DNA of 64,000 nt. It comes from Mycoplasmataceae bacterium. Its GTDB lineage: Bacteria; Bacillota_I; Bacilli_A; Mycoplasmatales; Mycoplasmoidaceae. Below, in pieces: positions 44,467 through 55,979 of the stretch. The stretch lies in NCBI GenBank assembly GCA_020024755.1, contig JAHHTH010000004.1:1-64000 (forward strand). The letters run 5' to 3'. Every line of letters starts with the position of its first letter. Positions within the stretch are counted from its first letter, which is position 1. The notes beneath the pieces are model-generated. The model searched no databases. It saw only the letters and a program-made list of their open reading frames with translations, and had not been told where the DNA came from. The position numbers were made by a program, and so were the translations under genes.

Positions 44467-44630
44467 CTAATTCTATAAACTTCTAATATCTAAAAAGGTG
44501 ACTTCAAAATTTCAATTATACATAAATTTAATGCAATGAAAAGCAAACTAGCTGATTTATTTTTTTATTGTTTTTTTAGCAAAATATTGACACATAATGG
44601 AATTAGTAAAATGCAATAAGGAGAAGCAAT

Positions 44631-45812
44631 ATGACAAATGAAGAAAGAAACAAACTTGCACTTCAAAAACATAAAGAATGAAAAGGCAAGATAGAAGTTA
44701 TCTCTAGAGCAGAAGTAAATAATAGAGATGACTTATCAAATGCATACACACCTGGTGTAGCTGCACCATGTCTAAAAATCCAAAAGGATCCTAATCTAGC
44801 ATATGAATATACACGTAAAGGAAATATGGCAGCTGTAATTACAAATGGTACTGCTGTTTTAGGGTTAGGTGATATAGGCCCTCAAGCAGGTATGCCAGTA
44901 ATGGAAGGAAAATGCGTTCTATTTAAAAAATTTGGTGGAGTAGATGCAATTCCTATCCTAGTAGATTCACATGATGTGGATGAAGTAGTTAAAACAGTAA
45001 AGTTAATCTCAAAAAGTTTTGGAGCAATTAACTTAGAAGACATCAAAGCACCTGAGTGCTTTGAAATAGAAAAAAGACTAATTGAAGAATGTGATATTCC
45101 AATCTTCCATGATGATCAACATGGCACTGCAATTGTACTTGCAGCTACCATGATAAATTGTTCACGTTTAATGAAGAAAGATTTAAAAGAATATAATGTC
45201 GTTATTAGTGGAGCAGGTGCTGCTGGTATTTCTATAGCTAAGATGTTATTAGGTATTGGTGTAGGAGATATCATCTTGGTAGATAAGTTTGGTATTCTAC
45301 ATCCTGATGTAAAAGAAATGAACAAATACCAAAGAGAAATGTCAGAAATTACTAACAAGAAAAAGATTAAAGGAACTCTGGCAGATGCTATGAAAGGTGC
45401 AGATGTATTCATTGGTGTATCAGCACCTAAAATAGTTACACAGGAAATGGTTAAATCAATGACAGATAAACCAATCATTATTTCCATTGCAAATCCTATT
45501 CCAGAAATTATGCCAGAAGAAGCAAAACAAGCTGGAGCATACATTATAGCTTCAGGACGTAGTGATTATCCAAATCAAGTTAATAACATACTTGCATTCC
45601 CTGGATTATTCAAAGGTATCTTATCAGTACGTGGAACAAAGATAACTGAAGATATGAAATTAGCTGCAGCTAGAGGACTATCAGCAATTATTAAAGATGA
45701 TGAATTAAGTCCAGAATATATCTTACCAGATCCATTCAATCCATTGGTAGTAGAAAGTGTTGCTGATGCTGTAGCAAAAGAAGCAATTGCTAAAGGTTTA
45801 ATTAGAAAATAA
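44631..45812 (+). CDS. malic enzyme (oxaloacetate-decarboxylating malate dehydrogenase)
   Basis: A 393-aa short-form malic enzyme, converting malate and NAD(P)+ to pyruvate, CO2 and NAD(P)H. Motifs: SNAYTPGVAAPCLKI, GLGDIGPQAGMPVMEGK, HDDQHGTAIV with metal Asp, the nucleotide-binding VVISGAGAAGISIAKMLL, and FPGLFKGILSVRGTKI. Divalent-metal ligands are intact. Strong ribosome site. The malate carrier starts 4 nt after its stop, so the two form an operon for malate use; the pyruvate can go to lactate or acetate. Confidence 0.95.
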
Positions 45813-45816
45813 TTCT

Positions 45817-47886
45817 ATGACCATTGAAAAATATAATAATAAGAAATTAAAGATAGAAGACAAACAAATTGCTTATGCAAGAAAAATCAAAAAACACAAA
45901 GATAACAATAATGTTTTGTTGAGCAAAATAAAAGATCAACAAAAGCAAAAATTAGAAACAAAGTTATTTAAGTATAATGAACAATTAAATGAAAATAAAG
46001 ATTGATACCAAACACATGTATCAATTGCAAAAACAAATTATGAAAATACAATCAGAAAGTTAGCACAAAAATATGCTAATAACAAAGAGCAATATCTAAT
46101 ATTATTTCAACATGAAAAAGCTTATTATGATGAATGTTTGAAAAGATATAAAGCAAAATATCTTCATAGGGAAGAACACATCAAAACATGCAAGAAAAAT
46201 GCACGTGATGAATATACATGAATTATTAATGATTTCAAAGAAAACTCATTACAATCAATTAATAATCTAGAAAAGGCTGCTACTGGTAAAATCACAGCTA
46301 AAAAATCAAAGTTAGAATATAAGAAAGATTATAATGAACAAAAATCAATTTTACTTGAACAACTAGAACTTGCAGATGATCCAGTTAAACAAGCAAGAAT
46401 TCATGATGCAATAGAAAATCTTTCATTGAATCTTTATGAATCAGAAAAATATTTATATACACCTACTAAAATTGCATATAAGCAAAAGTGTCTAGATATA
46501 AAAAATAAAACAAATTCCAGTATACATGAAGCTTGAAACAAAATTAGGTTATTGAAAACATATACACTAAAAGATTGAATTAGTCTACCAATCTTTGGTT
46601 GTCCACTTTATCTTTATTTAGTGATTGGATTAATTGCTTTAATTGCAATACTTACAAAAACTGTTTCTGCTGAAATGGCTAGTGGTATTGCAGTACTATT
46701 TGCAATCAGTATGTTAATAGGTACATTCTTTAGTAAATTACCTATTTGAAAAACATATTTGGGAGGTGGAGCAATAGGATGTTTTATCATTGCAGGTATA
46801 ATCGGTAAAACATTCAATGTTATTCCACCTGACATGGTAAAAAATATTCAACTATTCTTTTCTGGTAAAAGTGGTGGAGGACTATTAAATTTATTCATTA
46901 CCATCTTGCTGTGTGGTGCAATCCTTACGTTGCCTAAAAAATTAATACTATCATCATTTGGTAAATATGGTGCACTGTTAACTTGTGTAGTATTAATTGC
47001 TGGAACATTAAGTCTAGGATTTTCTAGAGCAATAGGATTAAAAACTGATACAGCTTTGCTAGATGTAATTGCCCCAATCTTTGGAGATGGAAATGGCGGT
47101 GGTGCAGTTCCTATGGCTAATATAGCATCTGAGTCAGGATATGCAGCTAATGAAAATACATACTATGCAAAGATATTAGCAATAGTAGTTGTGTCAAATA
47201 TCATTATGATTATTTCATCAGCTGTTCTAGGTAAAAAGGCTGGTCAATCTAAATATTCCGGTAAAGGTAAATTGCTAAAGAGAGGAATATTTATTGAACC
47301 TGAAACTAAAAAGCCTAAGGTGCGTCATCTTACAATTGCTTTAGTTTTATTTGCAGCAATTTTCTTATTAGGCCATACATTAGAACATGTTATAAAAATA
47401 AACACTAAATCGGAACTATTTAAAAATGGAATTATTATCTCCCAATTTGCTTGATCAATTCTAATCGCATTAGCTATTAATCTTTCAGGTATAGTACCTG
47501 AAGAAGTTAGATTAGCTGGTCAAAAGATATCAGACTATTTCACAAAAGAATTTACCTTTATTGTGATGACAGGAATTGGTCTTGGAATTGACTTCAAAGT
47601 ATTTGCAAATGATTTTGATCATAGATTGATTTATGCAACTATTGTTACAGACATATTATTACTACTAACACCATTCCTACTTGCAAAAGCATTTGGTATG
47701 TATCCATTTGAAGCAATGATAGCTGCTGGTGCTTGTATGGGAGGTATGGGTGGAGGAGGTGCTGTTGCATGTATGAGTGCATGTAATAGATTATCATTAA
47801 TGCCATATTCGCAAATAACTTGTAGATTAGCCGGAAGTATGATACTAATAATTGCCTCACCATTATATTCAGTATTTGCAGCATAA
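45817..47886 (+). CDS. 2-hydroxycarboxylate (malate/citrate) transporter with long N-terminal coiled coil
   Basis: A 689-aa protein. From residue ~262 it is a 2HCT-family carrier (CitS/MleP/CimH type): about 11 membrane segments and the two re-entrant Gly-rich loops GDGNGGGAVPMA (near 425) and CMGGMGGGGAVACMSA (near 645), the second followed by LSLMPYSQITCRLAG containing the substrate-binding Arg. The family is about 440 aa, so the first ~245 residues, a Lys/Glu/Tyr/Asn-rich coiled coil, are an addition. Such carriers exchange a dicarboxylate for a monocarboxylate or take it up with cations. Co-operonic with malic enzyme, so malate is the likely substrate. Confidence 0.9.
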
Positions 47887-47890
47887 AAAG

Positions 47891-47914
47891 AATGCAACCT
47901 TAATTGGTTGCATT
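47891..47914. terminator. bidirectional terminator
   Basis: Nine-bp stem AATGCAACC/GGTTGCATT with TTTTATT after it on the plus strand and CTTTTTATG on the minus strand. It closes the malate operon and the convergent restriction gene. Confidence 0.9.
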
Positions 47915-47918
47915 TTTA

Positions 47919-49196
47919 TTATTCATCTTCATCATTGCCTTGAGCATATGTATTAATATTCTCTATAATTTCATCTATTCTATTCTTTGTTCTAATAATT
48001 CTTTGCATCTTATTAGGTTCTATGAAATTATTATCATTAAATCCTCAAACATTTCTAGCACAATCTAATTCATTGTTATTCAAATTATTATTTAAATTAA
48101 ATCTACCATTCTCATAATCAATATTAATAATATTTGAATCATATAACTTGTGATAGTTAAAAGGTAATACTAGTGCATTGTTTACATCATGAGCAATTTC
48201 TATAATGTTATTTACAATTAAATCATTATCTTTAAAATCAATTAATTGATCTACCATATTTTCAACAGAATAAATATGAGCTACTTCTGTTAATCTTTCT
48301 GATATGTATAAATTGTTAATTCTTAAATCACATGTACCATTAGTTACTGCTTTAACTCTTGTAGCATAACCAGCACGTAATTTATTACTTAATACTTGTC
48401 TAATACTCTTCTTATTTAATTGTGCTGAATCATTATTACTTAAAATATTTCTTATTGTTGCATCATTGTTAATAATATCAATTGGTTGTAAGTCTTGATT
48501 TTCAATTGCATTAATATCAATTGTAGCTGTATGGTGATTATATTCATCACCATTAATTAAACATTCAACAATATGTTCAATGTCTTCTAATGCAAATCTA
48601 TTTTCAATATAATTCTCAAAGAATCTTCTATATGTTTCATTATTAAAATTATTTAGTTCTGGTCCATCAAAACAAGATATAACTCCCGTTCTTACATTTT
48701 CATTTGTATTGTTATCATTTATGATTTCATATAATGCATCACTACCAATCATTCTTCAGATAGAATATAAAATCAATCCGTGCACCATTTTATAAAGAGT
48801 ATTTTTACCAAATAAATTATTAGAATATTTGTAAGTAATTGTTTCAAAGAAATAATCTATAAAGTTTTCATCAAAATCCACACGATTAATAAATCTATAA
48901 TTGTTATCATTAATAAGTTCAAATGCTCCTATTAATGTATAGAATTCAAAAGCTTGTTCTCTTGTTACTTCTTTATTGGAAATTCTTGTATTGAATTTTA
49001 AATAATCTTCTTCATTTAAAATATTAACAACATCGCCTACTTCTAATAATCTATAAGCATTAATTAAATCACTAATATATTTACTTCATCCTGTATCTTT
49101 ACGCACTAATCAAATTTTAATGTTGCCACCATTTATTAAATTCAATTTATCAGACATATAGTTAAAGGCATCAATTATTCATAGATAGTTATTCAT
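47919..49196 (-). CDS. probable HNH restriction endonuclease, second R-M pair
   Basis: A 425-aa Asn-rich protein. Near residues 270-360 the order VKAVTNGTCDLR, LTEVAHIYSV, NNALVLPFNYHKLYDSNI matches a diverged HNH domain (Cys near the first strand, AHI, N...L...NYHKLYD). It overlaps the methyltransferase upstream by 1 nt (TAATG), so it is very likely the restriction partner. The rest of the protein has no family I know. Target site unknown. Confidence 0.75.
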
Positions 49197-49969
49197 TATT
49201 TATCTACCTCATTCAATGCTTGTTCAATAATAGAAATAATTAATTTACTTGGGATAGAACTTCTTTTGCTATAAGAGCCTCTTGCCATGTGATCTCTATT
49301 GCCTGGGACTCTTTTATTCAATAGGTCTAATTTAATGTTGCTTTTAAATATTGTGGGTTTAGGAGAGAAGTTAGAATCATAGGCTGAATAGTAAGCAAGA
49401 TTCTCAATTCCTTTAAATCCTCAATGGTTTCTTTGGAACTCTCAAGTTTTTGAAGTTTGGGGATTTTCTATTACTCAAACTTTAGGTTTAAAATGTTTAA
49501 TAATTTCTATTGTTCCACCAACAGTAGATTCTCCAACTAATCTGCTTCTTTCTTTTTGAATAAATGTTCTTCTTTTAACTGGATGACAATTCTTGTTGTA
49601 TTCATCATAATAAATACTGTTCATGACTCTTCAATTGCATTCCTCATCAATTGATCTGAACATTCTTCCACCACAATCAGCTCCACTTCATGACTCACAA
49701 GGAGGTGAAGCTAATATAATGTCTGGCTTTGGTAATTTCTTTAAATCATCGATTAAATTAAAATTACCTAAGCTTAAATCTATACGGTGATAAAAGAATC
49801 TATCACTTGCTGGAAATTTAACATTATTAATTCCTACTGAATGAACTTCGATTGGTTTTTCTTTAAAGTATATTTCTATAGCATTTTTGTACGAAGATTC
49901 TGCGTCATCATATAATGCTCATACTACAATTTTATGTTGGTTAATTTCATTTAACTTACCTTTTGCCAT
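49196..49969 (-). CDS. DNA methyltransferase, short C5-type, second R-M pair
   Basis: A 257-aa protein with PDIILASPPCESWSGAD, a PPC motif IV as in phage-like cytosine-C5 methylases, and IENPQTSKTWEF in place of ENV. Motif I is not the usual FAGxGG; an N-terminal VVWALYDDAESS is the nearest. It ends with GNRDHMARGSYSKRS where motif X would be. Short for a C5-MTase, so its target-recognition part must be small. Partner endonuclease overlaps its stop. A palindromic motif also found at the other R-M locus lies about 100 nt upstream. Confidence 0.75.
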
Positions 49970-50072
49970 AATTTAATCCTTTTTATTAGTTTTTGTATAG
50001 TAATTAATGTATTGATTACTGAAATAATTATAACAGTTTTTTGAACCATATATAGATATAAATAGAAATGTT

Positions 50073-50090
50073 AGTTAAATGAAATTAACT
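50073..50090 (+). promoter_or_regulatory. operator-like motif, R-M locus 2
   Basis: AGTTAAATGAAATTAACT, perfect 6-bp arms, matching the two sites at locus 1 except for two central bases; about 100 nt upstream of the second methyltransferase. Confidence 0.5.
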
Positions 50091-50112
50091 CCAGCGCAAC
50101 ATCTATAAATAA

Positions 50113-50144
50113 AATGTCTCTATCCAATTAAGGTTAGAGACATT
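50113..50144 (-). terminator. Rho-independent terminator
   Basis: Ten-bp stem AATGTCTCTA/TAGAGACATT; minus-strand reading continues TTTTATTTATAG. It ends the 69-aa gene and insulates the R-M pair. Confidence 0.85.
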
Positions 50145-50172
50145 TTATATGATTTAAGATATTTATTAATGA

Positions 50173-50382
50173 CTATCCAATATTAATTACACCAAATGCA
50201 TCTAATCATAAGATGATTGTAAATACTGTACCAAAAATAGCAGCTAAAATAAACATTACTAATTTAAGTCCATTTGGTAATCCACATGCAACAATGTAGA
50301 TAAATGCACCAATAATTGCAAGTCCTGGAATTAACATTAATGTTAATGCAACAATTTCAATTGGTTTTAATTTTAATGCCAT
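50173..50382 (-). CDS. small two-TM membrane protein, 69 aa
   Basis: Starts MALKLKPIEIVALTLMLIPG, with two hydrophobic helices (about 8-32 and 40-62) joined by GLPNG and a short end. The ribosome site AAGGAG is at ideal spacing, and a terminator follows, so it is a genuine gene. It could be a regulatory or structural membrane peptide; I recognise no family. One Trp is UGA. Confidence 0.7.
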
Positions 50383-50466
50383 AAAATTTTCTCCTTGTTT
50401 TTATGTAATATATTCTATCATTTAATAAAAATAAAATATATTTATTGATTCTTAAGGAATAACTAA

Positions 50467-51417
50467 TTATTCTGTTTCATTAGATTGAGTGCTATTTTCA
50501 TTATTCTCATAAACAATATTAAGCTTACTTCGTTTTTCATCTTCATACAAGAACATAAGTGAAGAAATAAAAGGGACGAATCTAAGGTTATAATTTTGTG
50601 CATATAAACTTGTATTAGCTATTTCTAAAATTACAGTTAATAAAATAAATACAATTGCTGCAACATTAACCACATGAAGATTTGTATCTGATGTTGACTC
50701 AGTTACAACATATCATACAAATTGTTGTTTACCATTCATACATCAATCATTAATATCTATTGGTAATACAATAAAAACAATACTGAATATACAAGATACA
50801 ACAAACAATCCAAATGTTATATATGCAGCTATATTTGATTTTCTTAATCACTTTAGATCTTTATCTTCATTTTCTGCAATTAATTCTAAATAATTTTGAT
50901 AATAAGGTTTGTCCTTATATTTATCAAAATTTACCATTAGTCTTTTTAATGTAAATTTGACACCACTAAAAGCAAGACTCACGCAACACAAAATCAAAGC
51001 ACCTAGAGCAAAATTGGTTAAACTACTTTCATAAGTATTGGTTATAGAATTATATGCAACATTAAAACCTATATTGCTATATTGTGATATGATCGAATGA
51101 TTATCTCTATTAATGCTAGAAACATTTATAGTTCCAATAGTAATTGACATTAAAGCATATACAATTACAAGAGCTAGGCAAATTGTTGGAATGATTGCAA
51201 TTGAAATATACTTCATTCCTTGTCTTCGTACCTTAACTATATCTTTGTGATATGTAAAGGTTTTATCTCATACAGCAATACGCAAATCATTGGCAGAAAA
51301 ACCATATTTATTAGGTTTGAAATATCTATAAATAGAACTTCCTAAATTACCAGCCATAACATGTAATCCTCTGTAGAAATTATTATGTCATATTTTATTT
51401 AAATAAGTTAGATTCAT
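50467..51417 (-). CDS. four-TM membrane protein, unknown
   Basis: A 316-aa protein with membrane segments near residues 53-78, 122-142, 180-202 and 232-252 and an acidic, Asn/Glu-rich C-terminal tail. ATG 51417 is the most upstream start; ATG 51357 has AGAGGA before it and would shorten it by 20 residues. Several Trp are UGA. No motif recognised. Just upstream of the 69-aa gene on the same strand and divergent from the MFS carrier. Confidence 0.65.
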
Positions 51418-51489
51418 TATGCAATTATTCAATTAAATAAATTATTAATTTACTATTCTCAAAAGTTATAATAAAAACAAGAATATTAT

Positions 51490-52962
51490 ATGGAAAACTT
51501 ATATACAGATTCTAAATGAAAGAAATATGGACTATTAATATTGCTATCTCTTGGAGCTAGTACAATTTATTTGACACCATTCTTAATGAACCAATACATT
51601 AATCAAATCCATATGATTACAAATATATCATTAGTAGATTTACAAACTCTAATGACAGTCTATGGAGTAGTTTCATTAGTGTTATATATTCCTGGTGGAT
51701 GAGTTGCAGATAGACTTAGTCCTAAGATGTTATTTTCTACCAGCATGTTTGCTGCCACTCTACTAACCATTTGATATAGTTTCATAGGCATTGGAAATGG
51801 TATAAATTATATTCAATTAGTTTTTATCTATTTGCTTTATGCAATAGTTAACTCGCTTATATTCTGATCAGCGTTTATAAAAGCAATAGGATTGCTAGAT
51901 AAAGAGACAGAACATACTAGACTATATGCAAATAGTGAAATTACAAGAAATGTTGTTGCTGTTATCATTGGTTTTATCTCAATTGGTTTATTATCTATTG
52001 CAACCACAAATAACATCTTTAATATTAACAATGGACAAGGAATATTTGCTGTATTAATTTTCTATGCTTGTACGTATTTCGTAGTTGCTATTCTAGGTGC
52101 AATTTTTATTCCTGGTGTATGAATTCAAAAATTCATTAAAAGAAATACAAATGGAATAATCAAATATAAACCAGCTACTTGAAATACTATTATCGTTTGT
52201 AATGATGAAGACTCATTAAAGTTAGCAAAACATAACTACTATCAATTGTTCTGAGAAAAGGTAAGACAGGATAGTAAGGAATCGCTTAAGTCTAAAGATG
52301 TTTGATTACTATCTTTATTAATATTCTTTATTATGAATTGTTATGCTATTATGACAGCTTTTGGATCTATATTTAGTGCAAACCATAATATCGATTTAAG
52401 TACATCTAGTTTATTAAATTATTTATATAATTATTGCACCCCAATTATTGGTTGTATAGCTTTTAATTTTTTAACTAACAGAAAGACTCATTCACCAAGT
52501 CATAGTGTAGTATATTGTAATATTGGATTAGTGCTAAGTACTCTATTATTATTCATCATAGTTTTAATCCCTTTTAATAGCAAACTTACTCTTGGTATTG
52601 TTGGAATAATAATTCTATCTATATCAATGATATTTATTGGTGGAAACAGAGCTATTTATTGATCAATCCTAACTGAGTCTAAGATTAATAGAAATATAGT
52701 AGGTATTGCAGCAGGAATAATTTCTATTATTGGTTTTAGTGAAAACATTTGAGTTAATCCTGTATGTGCATTAATAATGAAACCATTTATCATTGAGGGA
52801 ACACATCAGTTGACATATAGCAATGAAGCATTTGTTTATTTATTCTTATTTAATCTTGCAAATGCAATTGGAGCTATCATAATATCATTTGTTTTATATG
52901 CAAGAAATAGTCATTGTAAATGATATCAATGTTTAATCCCTACAATACCTGTTTGATTATAA
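51490..52962 (+). CDS. major facilitator superfamily transporter
   Basis: A 490-aa protein with about 12 membrane segments in two groups separated by a ~70-residue cytoplasmic loop (residues ~215-280). The loop between helices 2 and 3 reads GGWVADRLSPKMLF, a good version of the MFS motif A (G-x-x-x-D-R). Substrate unknown; diverged mycoplasma members include sugar-phosphate and glycerol-type carriers. Single gene, convergent with mnmA. Confidence 0.8.
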
Positions 52963-52995
52963 GAATTGGTCATCAACAAAAATTGTATACAGCTA

Positions 52996-54108
52996 TTAAA
53001 TCTTTCTAATAATATCTACTGGGCCACCACCCAAACAGTTAGTTCCTTCATATAAAACAGCATATTGGCCTTCTGTGACACTTAAAGATCCTTGGGGGTA
53101 AGTTATTACTACCGAACCATTTTCGATTAAAATTGAGCAATTTATGAGCTTTTGGCGATGTCTAAATCTAACTTGTAAGTTATTGTATTGTTTTGGATAG
53201 TTGATTCAATGAAAATTATCTACCACACATTGGGTAGAGTTTAGATAGTCTTCTTTAAAAGAATTACGCACTACATAAAGAATATTCTTTGCAGCATCCT
53301 TTTTACAAACAAAGTATTTTTCTTTTAATCCAGATAGATTAAGGTTGTTATTTTGTCCAATTGTGTAAAACATAACTCCATTGTGTCTACCAAGTACTTT
53401 GTTTGTTGTAATATCAACTATATCTCCATCCTTGTTGTCTAAATAATTAGATAAAAATTCTTTGAAGTTTCTTTCACCTATAAAGCAAATACCTGTTGAG
53501 TCTTTTTTAGATCATACAGGTAGACCAACTTGTTTTGCAATTTCACGGACTTCTGGCTTAGTCAAATGTGATAAAGGGAACATTGCTTTTTGTAGTTGAG
53601 CTTGAGAAAGTTCACATAGGAAATAAGTTTGATCTTTGTTGTCATCTTTACACATGCGTAATTCGCTATATGATCCATAATGGATTACACTTGCATAATG
53701 CCCTGTAGCTATATAATCACATTGGTAATGTTCTAAAGCATATTTCAATAAATGTCCAAATTTGATATATCGATTACACAATACATCTGGGTTTGGTGTT
53801 CTAGCTTTTTTATATTCAGATAGAAATTGTTGGAAAACTTCATCTCAATATTCCTTCACAAAGTTTATACGTTCTAATGGGATGCCAATATAATCACAAA
53901 CAGCCTTAGCATCTTCATATTCATATTGAGCATCACATTTATCTTTTTTATTATCATAATCTTCATTGTTCACAAAACTATCTCAGTTTTGCATAAAGAT
54001 TCCTTGAACATCATATCCTGCTTGTTTTAAAAGAAAAGCAGCAACTGCAGAGTCTACGCCTCCACTAATTCCTACTACTACTTTTATATTTTTATTTTCT
54101 TTAATCAT
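52996..54108 (-). CDS. mnmA: tRNA-specific 2-thiouridylase MnmA
   Basis: A 370-aa enzyme that thiolates U34 in tRNAs for Lys, Glu and Gln. PP-loop GISGGVDSAVAA near residue 14, the first catalytic Cys in PDVLCNRYIKFG, the second in STGICFIGERNF, and a C-terminal beta-barrel ending NCLGGGPVDIIRK. Trp encoded by UGA occurs at QNWDSF and PVWSKKD. Last gene of the long gyr/galU run; starts 11 nt after the preceding stop. Confidence 0.95.
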
Positions 54109-54119
54109 TTCTTAAATAA

Positions 54120-55019
54120 TTATTTTTGAATTAGAACTTCTTTTGCAATTGGTTCAACTGTTTCAATTTTATCGTGAACTGAATTTTCAGATGTTCTATT
54201 ACCCATTAATTTGTTGAATCCTTCATTTGGTTTTAGGATCATTAATACTTGTGCATATGTATCATAAATTTCACAGTATCTAACTTGTTGAATAATTTCG
54301 TTCTTTCTTTCTTCAGAAACTGAGAATGAAATATTTGTTTCATCTAGAACTCTATTTAAGTCAGCAACTTCTTGGTTTAGTTTGTCACTTAGGTTTTTCA
54401 TTGCAGTAATAAATTCATCAAATGATTTATTAGTATCATCAACTGAAGCAGCTACTTCAGCAAAAACTGCATCTGGATTAGATTCTTTTACTGTTGTTGA
54501 ATTTTTAATAATTGAGTTTAATACATTTCTACATACTTCTAAGAATACAATAGTTGTATCAATTTTTGCTTGAGCAATAATATAAATTTCAAATACATTA
54601 GGTTTAGAAATATCAATATCAGTTGGAACTAAATTTAATTCTTTTTTTACATCTAAGAAAATGTTTTGCACAGTTTCAGTTACACAATTACCTTGTTTTA
54701 CTCTAAGACCTAAAGTATCAACAGTGAATGGGTTGTTAATAAACACACCATATTTTTGTAATCTATTAATAACTTTTTTAAATAGTCTGTGGAATTGACG
54801 TGAACATTTATCAACCTTAGCTGCAGATTTACTAATTTCTTTATATAAAGGAGTAAATAGTTCGTTAAATTTAGCTTGACCATTGATATTCTTTAATAGT
54901 GGAGGAATATCATTTCAAATTCTTGAAATGTTACCTCTTAATTTTTTAACAACAAAATCAACTGCTTCAAATTTTCAGCTAACTTCATAAAAACGGTCAA
55001 ATTCATTACTTTTAAGCAT
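54120..55019 (-). CDS. helical hypothetical protein, 299 aa
   Basis: The protein is mostly alpha-helical with heptad-like stretches (for example MKNLSDKLNQEVADLNRVLD) and no membrane segment or catalytic motif. AGAGGTAAG precedes ATG 55019. It lies between galU and mnmA on the same strand. I recognise no family; a structural or scaffold role is possible. Three Trp are UGA-encoded near the N-terminus. Confidence 0.7.
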
Positions 55020-55084
55020 ATCTTACCTCTGTTCTAAACACAATAATAATATTATAACATATGTTTATGATGTTAAAAAGTACC

Positions 55085-55978
55085 CTATTTAACTTCTTTG
55101 TGAATGAAGTCTTTAATATCTTGCTTAATATCATCATCTTGTAAAGCTAGATAAATAGTAGCTTCTACATATCCTTTTTTAAGTCCAATATCAAATCTTC
55201 TTCCTTCAAATACCTTTGCACATACCTTTTCTTTTTTAGAAAGAGTGTTAATAGCATCAGTAATTTCAATTTCATTTCTAATATCTTTTTTAGTATGTCT
55301 TAATTCATCAAAAATTGATGGAGATAAAACATATCTACCTAATACACCATATTGACTAGGTGTATCTTTTGGATCAGGTTTTTCAACTAGAGAAGTAACT
55401 TCAATAGTTTCTCCTGGTTTAATTTGCTTAGCATTTTTAGGGTTCACAATTCCATACTTTGATACATCAGATAATGGGACTTCTTGTACACCAACAATTG
55501 ATGCACCAGTTTCTTCATATGCATCAATACATTGTTTAAGAGCATACTTGCCACTTGTTTGGATAACAATATCGTCTCCTAATAGAACTGCAAATGGTTC
55601 TCCATTCACAAAACGTTCTGCTTGCATGATTGCATGTCCTAATCCTAATTGTTCTTTTTGAATTACAAATTGGATGTTAAGTAATTCAGTCATTTGGTTA
55701 GCTTTTTCAATTTCTTTTGTCTTACCTTTTGCTGCTAATACTTCATTAAGTTCTTTGTTGTAGTCAAAGTAATTTAGAATTGAATGTTTGTTTCTTGATA
55801 CAACAAATAGTAAATCAGTAATACCAGATTTAGCTGCTTCTTCAACAATAAGGTGAATTGTTGGTTTATCAATAATTGGGAACATTTCTTTTGGAATTGA
55901 TTTTGATGCAGGTAAGAAACGAGTTCCATAGCCTGCTACAGGAATAACTGCTTTTGTAATTTTTTTAGTTTGTGCCAT
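55085..55978 (-). CDS. galU: UTP-glucose-1-phosphate uridylyltransferase
   Basis: A 297-aa nucleotidyltransferase making UDP-glucose for glycolipids and polysaccharide. Motifs: PVAGYGTRFLPASKSIPKEM (nucleotide loop), IIDKPTIHLIVEEA, LGLGHAIMQAE, LLGDDIV and VEKPDP. Length is typical. Ribosome site AAGGAGATAA lies in the end of the upstream gene, which stops 1 nt before the galU start, so the genes are co-transcribed with the GT2 glycosyltransferase. Confidence 0.95.
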   Translation of the reverse strand: MAQTKKITKAVIPVAGYGTRFLPASKSIPKEMFPIIDKPTIHLIVEEAAKSGITDLLFVVSRNKHSILNYFDYNKELNEVLAAKGKTKEIEKANQMTELLNIQFVIQKEQLGLGHAIMQAERFVNGEPFAVLLGDDIVIQTSGKYALKQCIDAYEETGASIVGVQEVPLSDVSKYGIVNPKNAKQIKPGETIEVTSLVEKPDPKDTPSQYGVLGRYVLSPSIFDELRHTKKDIRNEIEITDAINTLSKKEKVCAKVFEGRRFDIGLKKGYVEATIYLALQDDDIKQDIKDFIHKEVK

Positions 55979-55979
55979 T

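Larger units (their letters stand above)
44308..44630. promoter_or_regulatory. divergent regulatory region between the R-M pair and malic enzyme
   Basis: AT-rich, no gene. It holds two copies of the palindromic motif described separately, a small hairpin GCAAT-N5-ATTGC (near 44358), a candidate -35 TTGACA at 44587-44592 for the malic enzyme gene, and a strong ribosome site AAGGAG at 44619. Confidence 0.55.

Noticed and set aside
45116..45544. 142-codon minus-strand frame inside malic enzyme
   Set aside because: Complete overlap with a well-conserved gene; composition is that of an antisense shadow.
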